From positions 1 to 29,497 of the forward strand of contig JAQGOE010000307.1 in the NCBI GenBank assembly GCA_028293725.1: DNA of 29,497 bases. Reading direction: 5' to 3'. How positions within the stretch are numbered: the stretch's first letter is position 1; the number at the start of each line of letters is the position of its first letter. Below the pieces are notes generated by a model. The model ran no database searches. It was not told where the DNA came from and was given only the letters and a program-made list of their open reading frames with translations. The translations under genes were made by a program, and so were the position numbers. Shown one piece after another: positions 1 through 8,636 of this stretch. The DNA is from Gammaproteobacteria bacterium. Lineage in GTDB: Bacteria > Pseudomonadota > Gammaproteobacteria > Steroidobacterales > Steroidobacteraceae.

Positions 1-868
1 ATGGGTGAGGCGCTGCACGTGGCGCTTACACAGATGGCGCGCAGCGTCAGCCACTTGCTTCGGAGTGGTGCGGAATTGCGGTTCCACCAGCTTAGGTAGC
101 CGCTTAAGGAAAAAACCGCCATCTATCAGGACGGCGATGCGCCGAACTCTCATATACCCGCACCAGAAGGGGAAGCCCCAAGCTTTCTGCACACGCTCAG
201 GATGGTTGAGCGGGCGTACTCCCAAGGGGCGGATGTGAGGCATATGATGGCTATAGGCATCATTGATGTCAACATCAACAATCGTCGGCCGTGCAGGTTG
301 CCCGAACTGAACTCGGCAATTTTCGGCGTGTTTGTCCGTTTATGGCGGCGCGGAGATTGACGCGCGAGGGCGGACGGGAATCTCACGCGGGGCCTGCTCG
401 TGCGACTGGTGCGTATGAAGCGCGACGTCATATCTCCGAGTGATGTTGCACGGCGAGATTAATTTGCATGGTGGGTTTCCGCATTCGATGAATGGAATGA
501 GACCCTGAAGAGGGAGGGCGACGGCAGGCCTTACGCAGCGATGCTCGGGCGGGACGAGAATGCGGTTCGGCTCCGGCAACCGCACGACCTATGTCGCACC
601 GAAGCTGAACCTTGACAGCCACGGAGTTGGTTCCCTAGCCGGCGGCCCCGCGAAATTGACTCTGCGCAGAGCTCGCGCCTAGACTCAGTTGAGAGAGGGC
701 GGCCGACAGGTATGTCGTCCTGCTGCGTCATCTTGCGAATCGATCGATTCGACTATTTATTGCTGTCCGCTCAGGTACCGGTCAAGGGTCATCTAACACC
801 TACACGGTCTCGCTGCGCTGGGTGCCGGGTTTTGCAGCCCCGGGCAGACTGGACCTCTGGAGCCGACT
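1..868. other. No supportable gene; upstream region of the sedolisin gene
   Basis: I see no convincing coding sequence here. The frame starting at base 1 is open at the left edge to a TAG at 97-99, then open again from 100 to a TGA at 358-360, but neither stretch resembles a family I know. They could be decayed coding DNA or chance openness in GC-rich sequence. A perfect 12-bp palindrome, AATCGATCGATT, lies at 738-749, about 120 bp before the sedolisin start. A TTGCGA at 733-738 followed after 15 bp by TATTTAT is a weak promoter candidate. Confidence 0.5.
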
Positions 869-2608
869 ATGAAGGTTCCCAAGCTCGCCGCCTCGGTCGT
901 CAATCTGGCCATCTTGGTTTCTTGCTGTATCTCCTGCAGCAGCAACCCCCCAGCTCCCGCCGGGTCGGGGCGTGCCCCCGCTTCGGGTGGAGGGTCAGTC
1001 AGGGCCCAATGCATTCCCGACGCTGTGGCTAAAGGCCAAGCCGTGACCGCGGGTACGGTTGACTTGCAGCAGCCTCTGAGACTGGCAATCCAGCTGCCGC
1101 TGCGCAATCAGGCTGAACTGACCAAGTTGTTGCGCAACCTGTATGACCCCAAGAATGCAAACTTCCACAAGTATCTGAGTGTGGACGAATTCACGGAGCG
1201 ATTTGGCGCGACGGCGCGGGACTACAACAAAGTGGTTGCCTGGGTGCAGGCGAAGGGCCTGACCGTGACGGCCACAACTCCAAATCGCAGGTTGGTCGCC
1301 GTCGAGGGTCCGGTGAACGCAGTCAACCGGGCCTTCAATGTAAAAATGAGGAATTACCGGCATCCGCGCGAGGGACGCGACTTCTATTCACCGGATCGGG
1401 AGCCCACAGCCGCTGGACTGAGCGTGCAGCTGCTGCAGATCACCGGCATGAGTAACTTTGTTCAGCCGCATCCGATGCTGCGACGTGGGCCTGTGGCGAA
1501 CGTCGTCAACGCCTCCGGTCCGTCCGGCGAGTATTTGCCGAGCGATATGCGTGCCGCATATTACGGCAGTGGTCCGCTCACCGGCGCGGGGCAATCGATC
1601 GGCATTTTTTCGTTTGATGGGTATCTGGCCAGCGACGTGCAGCTTTACTACTCCATGACTGGCATGTCTTCAGCGGTGCCGATTGTGAATGTGTTGGTCG
1701 ACGGATTCAGCGGTGCGTGCACCGCGGTGGGCTCACCCACTAACTCCACCTGTGACGACGGCGAGCAGGTGCTCGACATCGTGAATGCGATCGGCATGGC
1801 CCCCGGTATCAAGCAGGTTATTTTCTACGAAGGCTCGAGCAACACCGAGATCCTGAATCGGATGGCGACCGACAATATCGCGAAGGTGCTCAGCTCCTCC
1901 TGGGGCTGGAATCCGGCGGATGCAGCCAGCGACGACCCGATATTCCAGGAGTTCGCGGCACAGGGCCAATCTTTTGTCAGTGCCAGCGGCGACGAGGGCG
2001 AGTTGAATAGCTCGAACGCCTACTTCCCCGGAGTGGATCCGTACGTCACCCAGGTCGGCGGCACTACCTTGACGACGACAGGTCCGGGCGGATCATGGTC
2101 AGCGGAAGCCGGCTGGTCACAAAGCGGTGGCGGGTATCTCAGCGGCACGCCGATTGCCGCTTGGCAGCAACTCAAGGGTGTGATCAATTCGTCGAATCAA
2201 GGTTCGAGAACCTTGCGCAACTCTCCCGACGTGGCCGCGGAGGCCAATTTCGACAATCCCACCGTGATCAATGGCAGCCTGGTGACCGGCTACGGCGGCA
2301 CGAGCTTCGCCGCGCCCCGCTGGGCGGGCTTTCTCGCCCTGGTCAATCAGCAGTCCGTGGCAAACGGCAAGGGCACTGTGGGGTTCGTCAATCCCGCACT
2401 CTATAACATCGGTATCAGCAAGGGTTATTCAACCGCATTTCACGACATTACGAGCGGCAGCAATCCGTCCTCGACGGGCAGCGGCGGTGGCTTCAAGGCC
2501 GTCCCGGGCTACGACCTGGTGACCGGTTGGGGTAGCCCCGCAGGGGCGGGTTTGATCAATCAGTTGGCCGGTGCCAGTGCGAGCCAGGGGCGACCAGCGA
2601 GCCACTGA
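869..2608 (+). CDS. Secreted sedolisin-family (S53, pro-kumamolisin type) serine-carboxyl peptidase
   Basis: An exported endopeptidase of the sedolisin/kumamolisin family, which usually works at acidic pH. The 579-aa product begins with a hydrophobic signal whose LVSC (16-19) fits a lipobox, so it may be a lipoprotein. A pro-kumamolisin activation domain follows (about 55-205), then the subtilisin-like catalytic domain (about 220-570). The Ser-Glu-Asp catalytic set is visible: E299 and D303 in DDGEQVLD, oxyanion D375 in SASGDEGE, and S479 in GYGGTSFAAP. Calcium-site aspartates D526 and D549 (GYDLVTGWG) are also present, so the enzyme looks complete. The ATG at 869 is preceded by GGAG and starts the signal peptide. 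The serpin gene begins 10 bp after the stop, suggesting co-transcription. The family call is secure; substrate and pH optimum are inferred. Confidence 0.95.
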   Translation: MKVPKLAASVVNLAILVSCCISCSSNPPAPAGSGRAPASGGGSVRAQCIPDAVAKGQAVTAGTVDLQQPLRLAIQLPLRNQAELTKLLRNLYDPKNANFHKYLSVDEFTERFGATARDYNKVVAWVQAKGLTVTATTPNRRLVAVEGPVNAVNRAFNVKMRNYRHPREGRDFYSPDREPTAAGLSVQLLQITGMSNFVQPHPMLRRGPVANVVNASGPSGEYLPSDMRAAYYGSGPLTGAGQSIGIFSFDGYLASDVQLYYSMTGMSSAVPIVNVLVDGFSGACTAVGSPTNSTCDDGEQVLDIVNAIGMAPGIKQVIFYEGSSNTEILNRMATDNIAKVLSSSWGWNPADAASDDPIFQEFAAQGQSFVSASGDEGELNSSNAYFPGVDPYVTQVGGTTLTTTGPGGSWSAEAGWSQSGGGYLSGTPIAAWQQLKGVINSSNQGSRTLRNSPDVAAEANFDNPTVINGSLVTGYGGTSFAAPRWAGFLALVNQQSVANGKGTVGFVNPALYNIGISKGYSTAFHDITSGSNPSSTGSGGGFKAVPGYDLVTGWGSPAGAGLINQLAGASASQGRPASH

Positions 2609-2618
2609 CAGAAATAAC

Positions 2619-3863
2619 ATGCAACGCAAACATGGTTTGCCCGCAATAGTCGTCGCAGCGACTGTGTTTGGTGCCGGAGCTGGCGATGCGGCGGCGCCAT
2701 CGGCTTCAGTCAACGTGGCTGCAGCGGACAACGCGTTCGGTTTCCGTTTGCTCAACACAGTCCAAAAGACAGTCCCAACTGGCAATGTCGTCCTCTCACC
2801 GGTCAGCGCGGCGCTGGATCTGTCGATGGTGCTCAATGGCGCTGCCGGTGAAACGAGGCAGCAAATGCTGGCCGTGTTGTCGCTCAGTGGAGCGGACATC
2901 GATGCCATCAACACGGCCAACGCGCAGCTGATTAAAGTCATCCGCACGCCGACCCAGAGCGTCACGCTGTCGGTGGCGGATTCGTTGTGGGTCAACAATC
3001 GTCGCGCGACACTTCGTCCCGATTACGTCAAGCAAACGCGAGCTTGGTATGACGCTGAAATGGTCGATCTCGATTTCTCCAACCCGAATGCTGTGACGCG
3101 GATCAACAGCTGGGCTTCCAAGGAGACGCATGACAGGATTCCCAAGGTCATCGACCGGGTCGACCCAGCCACTCTGGTATTGCTTCTCAACGCCGTGTAC
3201 TTCAAAGGGGAGTGGACGCACAAATTCGACAAGGCGCAAACCCAGCAACGCGACTTCACGCTTGGCAGCGGTGCTGTCAAACAAGTGCCGCGCATGGCGC
3301 AATCGGGGCGCTTCGATTACTTCGAAACGCCGGACATGCAGGCGATCCGCCTGGCATTTGGCACGGGGGATCTCGTGATGGAGGTACTCCTGCCGGCGAA
3401 ATCATCGAGCCTGGGCGCGTTGGAAGCGGCGCTGACACCGGAGCATTGGACGGGCTGGCAAACACAATATGCGCCGCGTACCGGGAAAATCGAACTGCCG
3501 CGCTTCGAGCTGAATTCCCACTATCGCTTGAATGAGCCGCTGCAAAACCTAGGTATGACGCGTGCTTTTCACGCGGATGGCGCGGATGCGGCGCAATTGG
3601 CGGGCATGTTCTCAGCGGCGCCGGGTCAGGCCCGCGCCGGGAGCTTCTACATTTCGTGGGTGCTGCAATCGAGCTACTGGAAGGTGGACGAGGAGGGCTC
3701 AGAAGCCGCGGCCGTGACGACAACCGGAGTCAGGACTGCCGCCGTCGCGCGCCCGGAACAACCGTTTCAGATGATCGTCGACCGGCCGTTTTTCTGCGCG
3801 ATCGAAGACCGGCGTAGCGGCGCGCTGCTCTTCGTGGGCGCTATCCACGATCCGGCGCCCTGA
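2619..3863 (+). CDS. Secreted serpin (serine protease inhibitor, family I4)
   Basis: A bacterial serpin of 414 aa, matching the usual size (370-420 aa) plus an export signal (hydrophobic 7-20, probable cleavage near 22-27). Visible serpin signatures are NAVYFKGEW (191-199), the reactive-loop hinge DEEGSEAAA (357-365) and the C-terminal DRPFFCAIEDR (388-398). The small residues after G360 are what an inhibitory serpin needs for loop insertion, so I expect a working inhibitor rather than a storage-type serpin. The scissile bond cannot be fixed: counting from the hinge puts P1 near A374 (context VRTAAVA), but the loop seems about two residues longer than in antithrombin. The ATG at 2619 is preferred over an upstream GTG at 2571 because it gives a proper signal peptide and avoids overlapping the sedolisin gene. 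It may restrain the neighbouring protease or protect the cell from other proteases. Confidence 0.93.
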   Translation: MQRKHGLPAIVVAATVFGAGAGDAAAPSASVNVAAADNAFGFRLLNTVQKTVPTGNVVLSPVSAALDLSMVLNGAAGETRQQMLAVLSLSGADIDAINTANAQLIKVIRTPTQSVTLSVADSLWVNNRRATLRPDYVKQTRAWYDAEMVDLDFSNPNAVTRINSWASKETHDRIPKVIDRVDPATLVLLLNAVYFKGEWTHKFDKAQTQQRDFTLGSGAVKQVPRMAQSGRFDYFETPDMQAIRLAFGTGDLVMEVLLPAKSSSLGALEAALTPEHWTGWQTQYAPRTGKIELPRFELNSHYRLNEPLQNLGMTRAFHADGADAAQLAGMFSAAPGQARAGSFYISWVLQSSYWKVDEEGSEAAAVTTTGVRTAAVARPEQPFQMIVDRPFFCAIEDRRSGALLFVGAIHDPAP

Positions 3864-3909
3864 CGGCGGCTCGCATCCCGCGCATCCGCACACACGCCCG
3901 CAGAGCCCC

Positions 3910-5406
3910 TCAGGCGTACCGAAACAGCGCTTTGAACCCATAGTCCATGTGCGACTGAATGTGACAGTGGAAGAGGCTGAGGCCGGGCTGGTCTGCGAGC
4001 AGGTCGACGGTGACGCGGCCGTAGAGTGGCACGACAACGGTATCTTTCATGATTCCACTCGTGGGCTTGCCGTTTACGTCAACGAGTTCGAAACGGTGGC
4101 GATGTAGGTGTACCGGATGTGCGTCGTCGGTGCGGTTGCGGAAGATGAGCCGATAGCGCTGGCCTTCGTGCAATACGAATTCCCGCTCATGTGGGTAGGC
4201 CTTGCCGTTGATGGTCCACACGTTGAATGCACCCGCGCCACTTGGGATTTTCCCGAAGACCATGTCGATGACATGTTCGGGGGCCTGCTTCGAGACGGGG
4301 ATCGCTGGCCCGAAGGGGGTGTAATCCCAGAAGACGCCGGGCTGGGCCGTCCATTGCGGCTCGCGATGTTGATTGGCGTACTCGATGACGACTCCGAGTC
4401 CGGCATTGCGTGTGGCTTCGTCCGTCGCTCCCAGGATCCAAACACCGGGCCGGTTCATCTCAATATAGGCGTCGACGCGTTCGCCGGGAGCGAGAGTGAT
4501 GACTCTGGCAGGCCCGGGCTTCGGGACGGGATTGCCGTCGAGCGCCAGTACGTGGAACTCATGTCCGGGAAGCGCGATGGTGCGATTTTCGACGGCGCTG
4601 GCGTTCAGCAAGTGGACGAGCACACGCGTTCCCTGGCGGACACGGATGGGCTCACCCGCGCCTAACGCCTTGTCATTGATCGAGAACAATTGCGAGGTCA
4701 CTTCGAGACCGTTGGGACGCGTATCGAGCGACGCGGGTTTTTCCGGCTGCGGCCCGGGCGCATCCGCCTCATCCATGTCGACAAACTGGTCGGTATAGAA
4801 GGGCTCCCAATCTCGTAGGGCGAGGAACACCTCCTGGTCGTAGTGTCCGGGGTCGGTACCGGAGTCGATCATCAGGAACCCGTACTGGCCCGTATAAGTG
4901 CCCCGGTGGAGGTCGCCTGTCGCCATGGCATGCGAGTGGTACCAACGGGTTCCGGCGGGCCGCGGCGTAAATTGGTACCGACGGCGCCCGCCTGCCGGAA
5001 TCGTGGGGGTACCTTCCTCTTCCGCGCCATCGATCTCGGGAGGCAGGAACAGGCCGTGCCAGTGGATGAGTTCGGCAGCGTCCGTATCGTTGATGACATC
5101 CACGGTAACGGGCTTTCCTTCGCGCATTCGAAGGATGGGACCCGGAGAAGTGCCGTTGTAACCGATCGTGCTGATGAAGTGACTGGGCGCGATCTCGAGC
5201 GCCACCGGGGCAATCCGTAGGGTGAAGTCTGCTTTCGCAGCACCCGGCGCGGCGGAGGGCTTTGGCATCGCCATTCCCGGCGCGCCCTGTGCAGGCTGCG
5301 AAGCCTGTGCAGGCGGCAAGGCCCGTGCAGTCTGCGCTAGCAGCCCGGGGGATATCGCCTGACAGAGCGTCGCGCCGGCCCAGCCTACAAAGTCGCGGCG
5401 CTTCAT
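3910..5406 (-). CDS. Tat-exported three-domain multicopper oxidase (laccase-like)
   Basis: A 498-aa multicopper oxidase that should couple one-electron oxidation of phenols or metal ions to reduction of O2 in the periplasm. The N-terminus MKRRDFVGW carries a twin-arginine signal. All copper motifs are present: HWH (115-117), WYHSH (155-159), HPVHLHRH (430, 433 and 435 ligating) and HCHIQSH (480-486). The type 1 axial position, ten residues after C481, is F491 rather than Met. In characterised laccases a non-coordinating Phe or Leu goes with higher redox potential, so a laccase role is favoured over a CueO-type cuprous oxidase, and there is no Met-rich insert. The residue after HLH is Arg where Gly is common. 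GGGA lies about 6 nt before the ATG. The gene converges on the serpin gene and diverges from the DUF4159 operon. Confidence 0.94.
   Translation of the reverse strand: MKRRDFVGWAGATLCQAISPGLLAQTARALPPAQASQPAQGAPGMAMPKPSAAPGAAKADFTLRIAPVALEIAPSHFISTIGYNGTSPGPILRMREGKPVTVDVINDTDAAELIHWHGLFLPPEIDGAEEEGTPTIPAGGRRRYQFTPRPAGTRWYHSHAMATGDLHRGTYTGQYGFLMIDSGTDPGHYDQEVFLALRDWEPFYTDQFVDMDEADAPGPQPEKPASLDTRPNGLEVTSQLFSINDKALGAGEPIRVRQGTRVLVHLLNASAVENRTIALPGHEFHVLALDGNPVPKPGPARVITLAPGERVDAYIEMNRPGVWILGATDEATRNAGLGVVIEYANQHREPQWTAQPGVFWDYTPFGPAIPVSKQAPEHVIDMVFGKIPSGAGAFNVWTINGKAYPHEREFVLHEGQRYRLIFRNRTDDAHPVHLHRHRFELVDVNGKPTSGIMKDTVVVPLYGRVTVDLLADQPGLSLFHCHIQSHMDYGFKALFRYA
5284..5337. repeat. Imperfect 18-bp tandem repeat (3 units) in the laccase N-terminal linker
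   Basis: Three consecutive 18-bp units (5284-5301, 5302-5319, 5320-5337) share a YYGTGCAGKC-type core. They encode six-residue Ala/Gln/Pro-rich repeats just after the Tat signal. This is probably a flexible spacer ahead of the first cupredoxin domain. Confidence 0.6.
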
Positions 5407-5492
5407 GGTGTTCCCATCGGGCTCCCGGGCCGGCAGGTGGTGCCGTCGAAGAAAATGCTCTCATGGAGGATTTACGGGGGCAAGATAGGGCG

Positions 5493-6305
5493 ATGCGGCT
5501 CCGTCGATTGCATCGACTGACAGCACTGTTACTCGGCCTGTGTTTTGGGCTGGCGGCGCTCTATTACCTCCGAGCGGCTTACTCCCAGGACTCGGACCCC
5601 CAGAATGAGAAAGCCGAGTTCTATTGGTCGCGGCTGCGCTACACCTCCAGCGCCGCCGGCAGGGGTGGCGGCGGATTCGGGTTCGGATATGGGTATGGAT
5701 ACGGATACGCGGGGTGGGCGCGGGACTATCCGAAGGCGGATCGCCAGTTTCTGCTCGCGTTGAAGCGACTCACGCGCATCCAGATGCGCCCGGTCGAGCA
5801 GATCGTGGATCTCAACAGCGATGACATCTTCAACTACCCCTGGGTCTACGCGGTACAAGTCGCGAACTGGACATTCACTGACGCGCAGGCGAAGCGGCTG
5901 CGTGAGTATCTGCTGAAAGGCGGGTTTCTGATGGTGGATGATTTCCACGGCACCGCGGACTGGGACCGGTTCATGACCGGTATGCGCCAGGTGCTCCCCG
6001 ATCTTCCAGTGGAGGATCTGAGCGACAGCGATGAGATATTTCACGTGCTCTACGATCTTGGCGAGCGGTTCCAGGTTCCCGGCGAGCAGTACGTCAATAC
6101 GGGACGTACATATGAGAAGGATGGTTATGTACCGAAGTGGCGCGCGATTCGCGACTCGAAGGGGCGAATCATTGTTGCGATTTGTCACAACATGCACCTT
6201 GGCGATGCCTGGGAGTGGGCGGATATGCCGGAGTATCCCGAAAGTTTTGCGTCGATGGCGTACCGTGTGGGTCTCAACTACATCGTCTACGGCATGACGC
6301 ACTGA
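5493..6305 (+). CDS. DUF4159 family protein, first gene of the MoxR/Bat-type operon
   Basis: A DUF4159 (PF13709-type) protein of 270 aa with an N-terminal membrane or signal segment (9-29). DUF4159 proteins are commonly encoded beside MoxR, DUF58 and BatA-like genes; their biochemical role is unknown. The fold is recognisable from FYWSRLRY (43-50), NYPWVYAVQ (114-122), LLKGGFLMVDDFHG (140-153) and the C-terminal VGLNYIVYGMTH. An unusual Gly/Tyr/Phe run (57-74, GFGFGYGYGYGYAG) sits where other members have a short GG-W loop. I chose the ATG at 5493 because it leaves a normal short n-region before the membrane segment; an in-frame ATG at 5463 would add ten residues. It starts an operon divergent from the laccase gene, and the next gene begins 69 bp after its stop. 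Confidence 0.85.
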   Translation: MRLRRLHRLTALLLGLCFGLAALYYLRAAYSQDSDPQNEKAEFYWSRLRYTSSAAGRGGGGFGFGYGYGYGYAGWARDYPKADRQFLLALKRLTRIQMRPVEQIVDLNSDDIFNYPWVYAVQVANWTFTDAQAKRLREYLLKGGFLMVDDFHGTADWDRFMTGMRQVLPDLPVEDLSDSDEIFHVLYDLGERFQVPGEQYVNTGRTYEKDGYVPKWRAIRDSKGRIIVAICHNMHLGDAWEWADMPEYPESFASMAYRVGLNYIVYGMTH

Positions 6306-6374
6306 GGGAGCAGGATCGGGTGGTCGCGGACGCGTCCCGCGCTACGGCGATCATTGGTCGGCACAGACCCGAAG

Positions 6375-8636
6375 ATGTTTGAATTCCTCTTCAAGTATCC
6401 GTTCGCCGCTTTTCACAAAGGCCAACTCGTGCTGCTCGGCGCGTGGCCAAAGTGGCTGCTGCTGGTACTGATCCTGTCTACAGCTGTGGGACTGGCGCTT
6501 TACTTGCCCAGGACCCGGCCGCGCGCTGCACCCATCCTGCAAAGCTGGCGGCTGCCCGTCATAGGGCTGCTCGAGTTGCTGACCGCGGCGGTGTTACTGG
6601 TCCTTCTATGGCAGCCTGCTTTAGTCGTCACGGAGCTCGAGCCGCGGCAGAACATCATCGCGATTCTCGTGGATGACTCGCGCAGCATGAATCAAGCTGA
6701 GAATGGCTCGACGCGGGAGGGGCAGGCGATCCGCGCCCTGCAGTCCGGAGTTCTGCCTTCGTTGCAGCGGAATTTCCAGACGCGCCTGTATCGCTTCGAT
6801 ACGCGTCTCACACGCATCGCCAGTCCCACGGAGCTCGGGCCGGCCGTCGCCTCGGCAACTCACATCGGCGCGAGTCTCGAGCAACTGGTGACGCAGACGG
6901 GGGATTTGCCGCTCGGGGCCGTTGTGTTGCTCAGCGACGGAGGTGACAATTCCGGGGGTGTCGATCGCCACGCCATCGACGCGCTACGCAACCGGCGGGT
7001 CCCCGTGTACACAGTCGGCTTCGGAACGGAGCAGGTTGCCCAGGACGTTGAGATCGAGGACGTCGTAGTCGCTTCGCGCGTACTTGCCGGCTCCCGCTTG
7101 AGCGCCACGGTGAAATTCCAACAGCGTGGCTACGGCGGACAGAAATCCACGCTTGCTGTCCGAGATGGCGGGCAGGTGCTGACTTCCCGGGAGGTCACTT
7201 TCGCCCCGGACGGCAGCGTTCAGACGGAAAGTCTGCTTTTTAATATTGGCTCCGCCGGCGCCAAGACCTTGCAGTTTATGGTGGAGCCTCTCGCCAGCGA
7301 GACGAACCGCGCCAACAATACGCTGACACGGCTCGTGAACGTGGACCCGGATCCGCGCCGCATTCTGTACTTCGAAGGCGAGCCGCGCTGGGAGTACAAA
7401 TTCATCCGGCGTGCCGCGGAAGACGACCGCATGATTCAACTGGTCTCGATGCTGCGCACGACGGAGAACAAGATCTATCGCCAGGGGGTCAGCGGCTCCC
7501 ATGAGTTGGCCGACGGGTTTCCGAGCAGCGCGACCGACCTTTTCGGTTACGAGGCGCTGATCATCGGCTCGGTGGACGCGGGTTATTTCACGCCCAAACA
7601 GCAGCAGTTGATCCGGGACTTCGTCGATCGCCGCGGCGGCGGCTTGCTGCTGCTCGGCGGTCGCCAGTCATTGGCTGATGGCGTTTGGGGCGGATCAACG
7701 GTGGCCGATCTTCTGCCGGTGATTCTTCCGGACGAACGCGACACGTTTCATCGAGATCCCGCCACAGTCAGCCTTACAGCCGCGGGCGCGGACAGCGTCA
7801 TCACTCGCCTGGTCGATGACCCGGTGGCCAACACCGAGCGCTGGAGGAAACTGCCGTACCTGATGGACTACCAGGATCCAGGGCGTCCCAAGCCCGGCGC
7901 CGCCGTGTTGGCGGAAATGCACAGCGGCGAGCATGCGATGCCCCTGTTGGTTACCGAGAGCTACGGCCGCGGCCGTACGGCGGTGCTTGCCACGGGTGGG
8001 ACATGGCGTTGGCAGATGAGTTTGCCGCTGGGTGACAAGAGTCATGATCTGTTCTGGCAGCAACTCTTGCGTTGGCTGGTGTCGGATACGCGCGGACGAT
8101 TGATCGCGTCCGCGCCTAAGGCGACGCTGCTCGATGACGGGCAAGTGCAGATTGCGGCAGACGTGCGCGACAACGAATATCACGCAGCAGCCGACGCAAT
8201 GGTCACGGCTCGCGTGATAGGTCCCGCCGGGTTAACTGCGGCGCTCGCGTTCGACCCGGTGCCCAACTCGCCCGGTCGGTTCCAGGCGGATTGGGCGGCG
8301 CCGACACCCGGATTGTACGTTACTGAATTGACGGCTCGGCGGGGTGCGGAAGACATCGGTACGGATGTCGTGACGTTCCAGCGGCTGGATGGCGTGGCGG
8401 AGAATTTCCATACTGAGCAGAATCGCGCTCTGCTCGAAGGGCTTGCCGCGAGTACGGGCGGCCGATACATGAGACCGGGAGAGCTCGCGAGTCTCCCAAA
8501 GGATATACCTTACTCGCAGGCGGGGATCACCGTGCAGCAGATCAAGGAGCTGTGGAACATGCCGATCGCGTTCCTGGTGATCTTGTCATTACGGGCTTGC
8601 GAATGGCTGTTGCGCAGAAAGTGGGGGGTTGTGTGA
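6375..8636 (+). CDS. Membrane protein with VWA domain and degenerate glutamine amidotransferase-like domain
   Basis: A 753-aa inner-membrane protein of the type often annotated as glutamine amidotransferase domain protein in MoxR loci. Two N-terminal membrane segments (27-45 and 60-82) precede a von Willebrand A domain. Its metal site DxSxS is D100-S102-S104 (VDDSRSM), with a second SDGGDNSGG motif at 187-195. A beta-rich linker leads to a class I amidotransferase-like fold (about 325-575). The GGGLLLLGG strand (421-429) is followed by Arg-Gln where the nucleophile elbow would hold Cys, so catalysis is unlikely. A further beta domain and a C-terminal membrane helix (AFLVILSLRACEWLL) end the protein. 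The start could also be a TTG at 6354, seven codons upstream. Its TGA overlaps the next gene's GTG by 4 bp, implying translational coupling. Confidence 0.88.
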   Translation: MFEFLFKYPFAAFHKGQLVLLGAWPKWLLLVLILSTAVGLALYLPRTRPRAAPILQSWRLPVIGLLELLTAAVLLVLLWQPALVVTELEPRQNIIAILVDDSRSMNQAENGSTREGQAIRALQSGVLPSLQRNFQTRLYRFDTRLTRIASPTELGPAVASATHIGASLEQLVTQTGDLPLGAVVLLSDGGDNSGGVDRHAIDALRNRRVPVYTVGFGTEQVAQDVEIEDVVVASRVLAGSRLSATVKFQQRGYGGQKSTLAVRDGGQVLTSREVTFAPDGSVQTESLLFNIGSAGAKTLQFMVEPLASETNRANNTLTRLVNVDPDPRRILYFEGEPRWEYKFIRRAAEDDRMIQLVSMLRTTENKIYRQGVSGSHELADGFPSSATDLFGYEALIIGSVDAGYFTPKQQQLIRDFVDRRGGGLLLLGGRQSLADGVWGGSTVADLLPVILPDERDTFHRDPATVSLTAAGADSVITRLVDDPVANTERWRKLPYLMDYQDPGRPKPGAAVLAEMHSGEHAMPLLVTESYGRGRTAVLATGGTWRWQMSLPLGDKSHDLFWQQLLRWLVSDTRGRLIASAPKATLLDDGQVQIAADVRDNEYHAAADAMVTARVIGPAGLTAALAFDPVPNSPGRFQADWAAPTPGLYVTELTARRGAEDIGTDVVTFQRLDGVAENFHTEQNRALLEGLAASTGGRYMRPGELASLPKDIPYSQAGITVQQIKELWNMPIAFLVILSLRACEWLLRRKWGVV

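Noticed and set aside
5262..5492. N-terminal extension of the DUF4159 protein overlapping the laccase gene
   Set aside because: The added residues are antisense to the laccase Tat signal and linker, and the membrane/signal segment begins normally from the ATG at 5493.
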